From the NCBI GenBank assembly GCA_041855445.1, contig JBHAEG010000021.1, positions 28,867 to 92,866 on the forward strand: a DNA stretch of 64,000 bases, given 5' to 3'. The stretch comes from Faucicola sp041855445. Its GTDB lineage: Bacteria > Pseudomonadota > Gammaproteobacteria > Pseudomonadales > Moraxellaceae. Positions 63,942-64,000 of this stretch are shown in pieces. A program made the translations under genes and the position numbers. The notes under the pieces are model-generated. The model worked only from the letters and a program-made list of their open reading frames with translations. It was not told the origin of the DNA and ran no database searches. Numbering within the stretch: the stretch's first letter is position 1; every line of letters begins with the position of its first letter.

Positions 63942-64000
63942 ATGACACAAACCTACCTCACCACTCAAGAGCTTTCGCAGATGATTAAATATGATGAGCG
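63942..64000 (+). CDS. Helix-turn-helix (excisionase/Cox-like) protein, 5' end only
   Basis: Only 19 codons are in the window. The start MTQTYLTTQELSQMIKYDER matches the opening of HTH_17/AlpA-type DNA-binding proteins found in prophages and integrative elements. AAGG lies 8 nt upstream of ATG 63942. An extended -10 TGT-TATAGT lies at 63883-63891. The remainder of the gene is outside. Confidence 0.6.
   Translation, partial: MTQTYLTTQELSQMIKYDE

Noticed and set aside
1..64000. CRISPR array, insertion sequence or rRNA operon
   Set aside because: No regularly spaced direct repeats, transposase-like ORF with terminal inverted repeats, or rRNA-like conserved sequence was seen.

Overview
The window is AT-rich bacterial chromosome. 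Protein content and gene order point to a gammaproteobacterium of the family Moraxellaceae (Moraxella/Psychrobacter/Acinetobacter relatives). The main evidence is the block tRNA-Trp-secE-nusG-rplKAJL-rpoBC, the block trpF..trpBA-accD-folC followed by a SPOR-domain gene, and E. coli-like QueF, PrlC, YdfG, BolA and Dld. The genus is an inference. Almost everything looks like core genome. The last ~800 bases, after a tRNA-Gly gene, look like the edge of an integrated element.

Layout. Positions 1-311 hold the 3' end of epmB, followed by an unrecognised 590-residue protein and a convergent hemH with a Fur-like site in front of it. glyA lies on the minus strand; queF, nagZ, prlC and a YheV-type zinc-ribbon gene lie on the plus strand. 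From 9.6 to 13 kb there is a two-gene unit: a lysine-rich, membrane-anchored, low-complexity protein and a small protein that I read as a macrodomain that has lost its ADP-ribose-binding loops. A class V aminotransferase follows. A chimeric inner-membrane OmpA-family protein, a rhomboid protease, a metallophosphoesterase, purE, purK and a small secreted PliG-like lysozyme-inhibitor candidate reach 19 kb.

19-32 kb (minus strand) is the transcription/translation block: tRNA-Trp, secE, nusG, rplK, rplA, an L10-type leader RNA, rplJ, rplL, an attenuator-like terminator, rpoB and rpoC. 31.7-41.4 kb (minus) holds rph, a small membrane protein, an ETHE1-like MBL hydrolase, trpF, ydfG, trpB, trpA, accD, folC and a LysM+SPOR envelope protein. 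Two tandem acyl-CoA ligases (41.5-45 kb) follow.

45.3-63 kb holds a secreted WG-repeat protein, parC, dapC, a lipoprotein, a TPMT-type methyltransferase with a thioesterase, tal, pheA, hisC, dld, a Fur-controlled iron-uptake operon (efeO, efeB, FTR1 permease), bolA and an M48 lipoprotein protease. The window ends with tRNA-Gly(GCC) under a near-consensus promoter. Beyond it lie a Cro/C1-type repressor gene and a divergent helix-turn-helix gene, separated by two copies of the same spaced operator (TTACC-N8-GGTAA). That arrangement is typical of a phage or ICE control region.

No CRISPR array, rRNA, insertion sequence or complete prophage was seen. The most unusual items are the degenerate macrodomain with its partner, the tRNA-Gly element switch, and several attenuator-like hairpins inside operons.
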